Assembly (NCBI RefSeq): GCF_035083965.1
Contig: NC_089738.1
Coordinates: forward strand, 18,130,734-18,194,733
Length of the DNA: 64,000 nt
From: Branchiostoma lanceolatum
Lineage: Eukaryota > Chordata > Leptocardii > Amphioxiformes > Branchiostomatidae
Direction of reading: 5' to 3'
Part shown: positions 59,200 through 64,000 of the stretch, piece by piece
How the letters are laid out: every line of letters starts with the position of its first letter
Numbering within the stretch: position 1 is the stretch's first letter
The notes under the pieces: model-generated
Told to the model about the DNA's origin: nothing
Seen by the model: only the letters and a program-made list of their open reading frames with translations
The model's database searches: none
Position numbers and translations under genes: made by a program

Positions 59200-60570
59200 A
59201 AATCGAATAGATAGATCTTGCATATACTTGCATCTATGGACATAGACAGATGTGGAACGATTTAAACTGTAACTGAAACGGACTCGTAGCGGACGTGGCA
59301 GCTGATCATGACATTGGAATGGGATTAAATGTTCCTGCCCACCCCTCCTGGAGAAATTGAATGGACCAGTCCTGACAAAAGGTGTTTCCCATGACCTTAG
59401 CCATAGTCAACTTCACCATCAATATTCATACCCCCAAACTGCGACCGACATTAATATCGGCACAGCTAAGCCGCCTATGACGGGCCAATTAAGTTCCCGT
59501 CCCAGTCCGCGGTGCTGTAGCACAAACTCTATCCCACTAGCCATCAGCAGGACATGAAAAATTCATGCCGACTGGTCGGTTCTACAATGAAATATCGTCA
59601 CTGGAAGACCTGGCCATTTCCGTTGGTTCAAGGCTACTGTGCTGGAGAGGCTGTGGCAAATCGTTACTTGGTCACGTTTGTGATACGATCGTCATAAGAT
59701 CGCGAACTCATTCATTCTGGGGATAACCATTCTTAGTCTCTACCAACTACGCCAGCTATAGGGAGATTATTTGCCAGGGAGGTTTGACCACCATCGGGTT
59801 TCATTTGCAAGCGCAGTTATATACCTTTACCTTGGACTGACTCCACTGGCCAATCATTCCTTTTATGCTAAATTCTGTGATCCATACCCCTGTAGGAAGA
59901 CCTGGTGGAGGCTAATTCTTGGGATAGCCGTGTGATGTTACATCCGTACACAATGTAACAGCTTGTTATGGGACGGACTGTCTTAAATTCTTTTTTTTAA
60001 TGACATTTAATTACAGGACTTAAAGACGACATACCCAAGCTGGTGGCTTATACAATGAAACAGATACAGTCAAACAAACAAATATGGAAAGCAAAACAAA
60101 GCAAATAAGAAAGTAGTGAGATATACCGTAGGAAAGCAAAATTCGAAATATGTGAATAAAAACATATATAAACAGGTAACTTTATCATTTGAAGTTGAAA
60201 ACCAGTAGGATATATATAAGATATGTTAGATTCTTGTGGATGGTTCGAACAACATCAAAATCGTACGACGACCTACGACGAATGTTACGGCGCCGCTAGT
60301 CTCCATACATTTAGCCTATAGGGTGATGTATCATATTGTCGTGCTTTTTGACGAATGAAAAGACATAGTAGCCCTCCAGGCTATGCCTAATAGACGGCAG
60401 CCATCAGAAAATAGTAGCAATCATGGTTAGCACTGACAGTATACAATCAGCAACAGCAAAAGACCAGCCGTAGTGCCTGTCAATTTGCCATGTAGACTAG
60501 GAAATTGCAACAATGTACGTGCCAAAGAGCCCCCGATGTTCTGGAAGGAATACATGTAATTGAATCCGTG
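59200..60570. other. gene-poor interval
   Basis: I see no coding exon, RNA gene or clear repeat here apart from short simple runs. Confidence 0.5.
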
Positions 60571-60576
60571 ATCTCA

Positions 60577-61580
60577 TTGAAGGCAATAAAGCATTACCGA
60601 TGTGATGTTCAGTGTTCACGTCTGATTGCTGCAACGAAACGGCGCGGTGAGAGCTTACACGCAGAGTATGGCCATCGTTTTTACTAAATTGACTTTACGA
60701 GGAGGCAATGCGAGGGAAACACAGGCGACCAAACTCAGGAAATTCATACAAGGCCACAGCAAGTAATTTTTATGGATGACATCAGCGCGCTCATTAATTT
60801 TCGCCCGATTTCGAAATAAAAAACTTAAAAATAAATTTCATTGCCCTCCGACGGTGGTCAACGTGCCAAAAATTGGCAAATATGTCGTAAACGTTGACAG
60901 TCTAAGGTGTTTCATTGCATATGAATACCCAGTGTAGTTCCTGCCCATGATGGTATGATAACAAGCTGTTTTCTGAATTTGTTCTAGCAAGGACATTATA
61001 TAAATAATGGGGGGGGGGGGGGTCTAGTTAATTGAGCTGCATACACAAGGTGTTTCATCGCATATGAAATCCCAGTGTAGTTGCTTCAGATGATGGTACA
61101 ACAAGACCTTTTCTGCATTTGTTGTAGTTAGTCTATTGAGATGTATACACAGCTACAAGGACATGTTTACATTAAATCAAGGTTTTATATTATATATGAA
61201 ACCTCATTGGTTGAATACAGGAATAAAAGACCTGTTGGTCATGATATCATATTTCGTCGCCTCAATTCTTGTTTAATAAGACTTATGATCTCAAAATTTG
61301 AAAATATAGGAATCTTGTTTTTTTGGCCCCCTTGTTTTTTTTTTCGCCCTATCTCATTAATTTTGGAGTCTGCAGAGGATGTCATCCATAAAATTTACTT
61401 GCTGTGGCCCAAAGCAATAAAGCACTACCGATGTGTGTGTTCGGTGTTTATGTTTCATTGCTGATACAAAACCGCTTATAGCTTAAGCTTGCTCGGGCCC
61501 ATCGTTCGACATAATTGATGCTGCTACGAGGCAATGCGAGGGAAACTCAGGCATACAAACTCAGAGGTTTAGGAATTCAT
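60577..61580. repeat. tandem duplication with internal TIR element
   Basis: Blocks at 60577-60750 and 61412-61580 align (GGCAATAAAGCATTACCGATGTG; GAGGCAATGCGAGGGAAAC). Between them 60752-61409 is bounded by AAGGCCACAGCAAGTAATTT and, inverted, GGGCCACAGCAAGTAAATTT. One such arm also occurs at 20123-20160. Two diverged copies of GGTGTTTCATTGCATATGAA (60908, 61050) are nested inside, with a poly-G run at 61010-61021. Confidence 0.7.
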
Positions 61581-61633
61581 ACGACTTTTACGGAATTCAT
61601 GCGAGTTTTACGGAAATACATATCCCTTCTATG

Positions 61634-61700
61634 GAATTTATACGATCCACTACTAATTCCGTAAAATTCCGTCAATTATAGTAGTGGATCGTATGAATTC
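61634..61700. repeat. hairpin
   Basis: GAATTTATACGATCCACTAC and GTAGTGGATCGTATGAATTC form an inverted repeat about a 25-nt loop containing ATTCCGTAAAATTCCGT. AATTCATACGA-type pieces also precede it (61573-61610). Confidence 0.65.
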
Positions 61701-62849
61701 CCTAAAATTCGTATGAATATTTAGGCACTCCTGAACTTATTATCGGGAGTCTCAGCAAGTTTGAAAGACGAGCATTGTTGGGCATATGATTCACAACCAT
61801 TATCCACATTGATTGATTGATATCCAAACTTTATTATGAATTTATCAACTAGAAATAGCGACTTTTGTCGTAGGTATAGGTTCTGCTCAACGAATATAAC
61901 ATCTTTGTTATTACGCATACCCATCTGAGACCCTCAACACTGTAATGCCAAATTCAAAGACATTTAGGAGTTAATTGCCCGGGGTACCTTCATGCGTCTT
62001 CACATGATGAAGAATTCGGGGCACAAGGATACAAGGATTTTGAAGGCTTGATGCTGACGGCAAGTTTGAACCAAATTTCGACAAAACGTTAAAACGTCAT
62101 GGGGTGGGATAACATATTTCCTGTGCATTTCATTACAGCGCATTTATGGTGTAAGTATGACGCATCTCAACTGCCAATGTTCTTCATGGCGCAGCAGTTA
62201 TGATGTCTTCGGTGATTCCGCAGCACCTCTGACATTAACGGGATGTCGCCGTGATGGCAGTTCCTGTCAGTGGGAGGACATCTCACTTGTCTGCACTTGA
62301 AAGGGATGGCATTTGGGGGATGATAGTCTTACACATGCAGCTCAGACGCCCTCCCAAAACTTATCCCTAATGCAGAATATCAGTTTTTGTATTCAAAACA
62401 GACAAAAATCAAGTGAATTGTGAATCGAGAAGAACTTGTATGATTCTTGAATCTGTACATACTAGTATACATCAGTCATTGTAGATGTAGTTACTTAACT
62501 ACCGCATCCTTATATCGCAGTTATGTAATTATACAGCATGATCACCATGAGCCATACTTAGCTTTTAAGAGCATAAACGTGCACCAAAGGTCTTTTCTTC
62601 ATTCGTTAACAATTGTAGAGTGTTCTCCATTTTCTCTTCTGGACGAATTTGTTTTCCCACCACGTTTCGCCCATCTGTTTCGTCCACAACATCAACTGTT
62701 TATGCCACCATGAACCTAGAATGGTATCTAGCACGGCGGCATCCTGAAGGCAGAGAGGAATCTATCAGTGTCGGACGGACGTGAGGGTCTGTATGGGGGG
62801 ATATGGCAGGGCCCAAGGGGGATGGCGGTTACAGGACCGGCTGGCCACT

Positions 62850-63020
62850 ACATTTTGACTAGGAGCGCGATTCGTCAGGCTAGTGTAGTCCCGGCCAGGA
62901 CCGAAGTCACAGATTTGTCCTGGTGGACTGCCGGACACCGGAAGGGTAACTCTTCGTGTTCTCACGATTAGTTCGCAGCACATATTTGTAACCAGGTCCC
63001 GCGTTGATTTTAAGTTCGTG
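62850..63020. repeat. dispersed repeat with coding-like frame (copy 2)
   Basis: Inverted relative to copy 1 at 55.6 kb; minus-strand peptides STRDLVTNMCCELIVRTRRV and PPGQICDFGPGRDYTS are shared in part with copy 1 (STRDLVT, ELIVRT, PGEMC-GFGTRSGLHP). Confidence 0.55.
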
Positions 63021-63029
63021 TTAAAAACT

Positions 63030-63225
63030 TCCATGGCCCCGGCCGCGACCACAAATAGCCCGGTATAGCCGCCGGGCGTCCCACGGGCCCACGTAGGGGT
63101 AACGCCGGGAAGTGCAAAAAAAAAACCCTGGCCGCGACCACAAATAGCCCGGTAGACACAGGGTGTCACACGGGGCCACGTAAGGGTCATGCCGGAAAGG
63201 GGGAAAAAAAAACAGCCCCCTTATC
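63030..63225. repeat. two-unit tandem repeat of about 95 bp
   Basis: GCCGCGACCACAAATAGCCC, then GGCCCACGTAGGGGT or GGCCACGTAAGGGTC, GCCGG and a poly-A run occur twice in direct order. It sits immediately beside the dispersed repeat of 62.85 kb and may be part of it. Confidence 0.75.
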
Positions 63226-63239
63226 ATGAACTACCCGGC

Positions 63240-64000
63240 AGGACCCCCTTTTCAAATTGTGACCGAAGCATTACTTCCTGTATAAGACGCCTCTTCAGGC
63301 GAAATGAATAACACAAGTCGGCAAAAATAGAGTGAATGATCTGCGAGAACTGTTCACCAGCCAAAAGTCTTCAGAATAAATTGTTCGCGAGAGAGACTCC
63401 TTCAGGCGAACCTGCCGACAGAATACCGCAATATTGAGCGAGGCACAGATACAGACTAATAGTAGTAATACCTCACTCACTAAACCCTATCATCCACTCG
63501 TAGCCGACAAAATTACACCCAGACGAATGGTTTGCTTTCTGAACCAGTAAGACCCCCTGCCCTTCTTCGGGGCGGAGAAATTCTTCACCGACGTCTGAAA
63601 TTACTTTCTTATCCCCGTTCTCAGGCTGTGGGCTATCCCAACATTTGGAATGCTTCTGTGCTATCATGGCCGGGCCACATTTCTCTCTTTATCCCAGGGT
63701 CGTTATCCTATTTCAGCAATTCTCAGGTCTCTATATTCACCGGTAAACAAGTGGTTTAAACATGAATCTTTCAAACACACCGTCTGGCTTTCTTCATGCA
63801 TCTAGCTTCACAAACATGGCGTTTAACTCAAGAGGCTGCCCATCAATGAAGTTCACCTGCAGTGTGAAGACCGTCAAGTTTGTTGTATTGTTTGATGAGG
63901 TTCAAAACTGGTTTCTTTCACCTCGGCAGCACATGGAGGCTCCGGGCGATAACCCCAAATAACTCACCGTGATAAGGTCGTACGTCAAGATACAGAACTC
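63240..64000. other. right end of window, no supported gene
   Basis: Short frames on both strands (for example minus 63667-63473 and plus 63762-63962) lack family features. A coding exon that continues past the edge cannot be excluded. Confidence 0.4.

Overview
The window is animal genomic DNA, most likely from a cephalochordate (amphioxus, Branchiostoma). It has intron-rich genes with GT/AG splicing, lineage-specific expansions of SLC16 transporters and of DZIP3-like HEPN proteins, and very many small foldback elements and degraded LINE tails. The species call is inference. The gene identities rest on exon translations that join in phase.

Region by region: (1) 0.3-2.85 kb, minus strand: the first three coding exons of choline-phosphate cytidylyltransferase (PCYT1); the gene continues off the left edge. 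The edge of its first coding exon has been copied several times into the upstream DNA. (2) 2.9-13 kb: mostly non-coding, with one unrecognised phase-0 coding-like exon at 10.9-11.0 kb and a YY1-like motif at 11.4 kb. (3) 13.3-20 kb: a tandem duplication, flanks included, giving two minus-strand genes that join a DZIP3-type HEPN domain to a coiled coil and a C2HC zinc finger. The proximal copy carries a frameshift; the distal copy is an intact single coding exon. (4) 20.3 kb: an orphan TAF5-like WD40 exon, followed by a foldback transposon with a 9-bp target duplication. (5) 21.4-32.5 kb: two complete tandem minus-strand NNMT/PNMT-family methyltransferase genes, six exons each, with identical exon lengths and 264 residues each. 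Transposon insertions separate the two copies. (6) 34.1-54.1 kb: four complete SLC16 monocarboxylate-transporter-like genes (minus, plus, plus, minus; 466-472 residues) with the same four-exon phase pattern and a shared C-terminal PDZ-ligand sequence. Two fossil SLC16 tail fragments and a nested 3.2-kb transposon lie between the two plus-strand genes. (7) 54.2-64 kb: gene-poor DNA with tandem duplications, hairpins and two weak coding candidates.

The recognised enzymes act in phosphatidylcholine synthesis (PCYT1), small-molecule methylation (NNMT-like) and carboxylate transport (SLC16). They look like neighbours rather than one pathway. The least familiar part is the HEPN-zinc-finger pair, whose HEPN domains keep the R-x5-H residues seen in HEPN ribonucleases.
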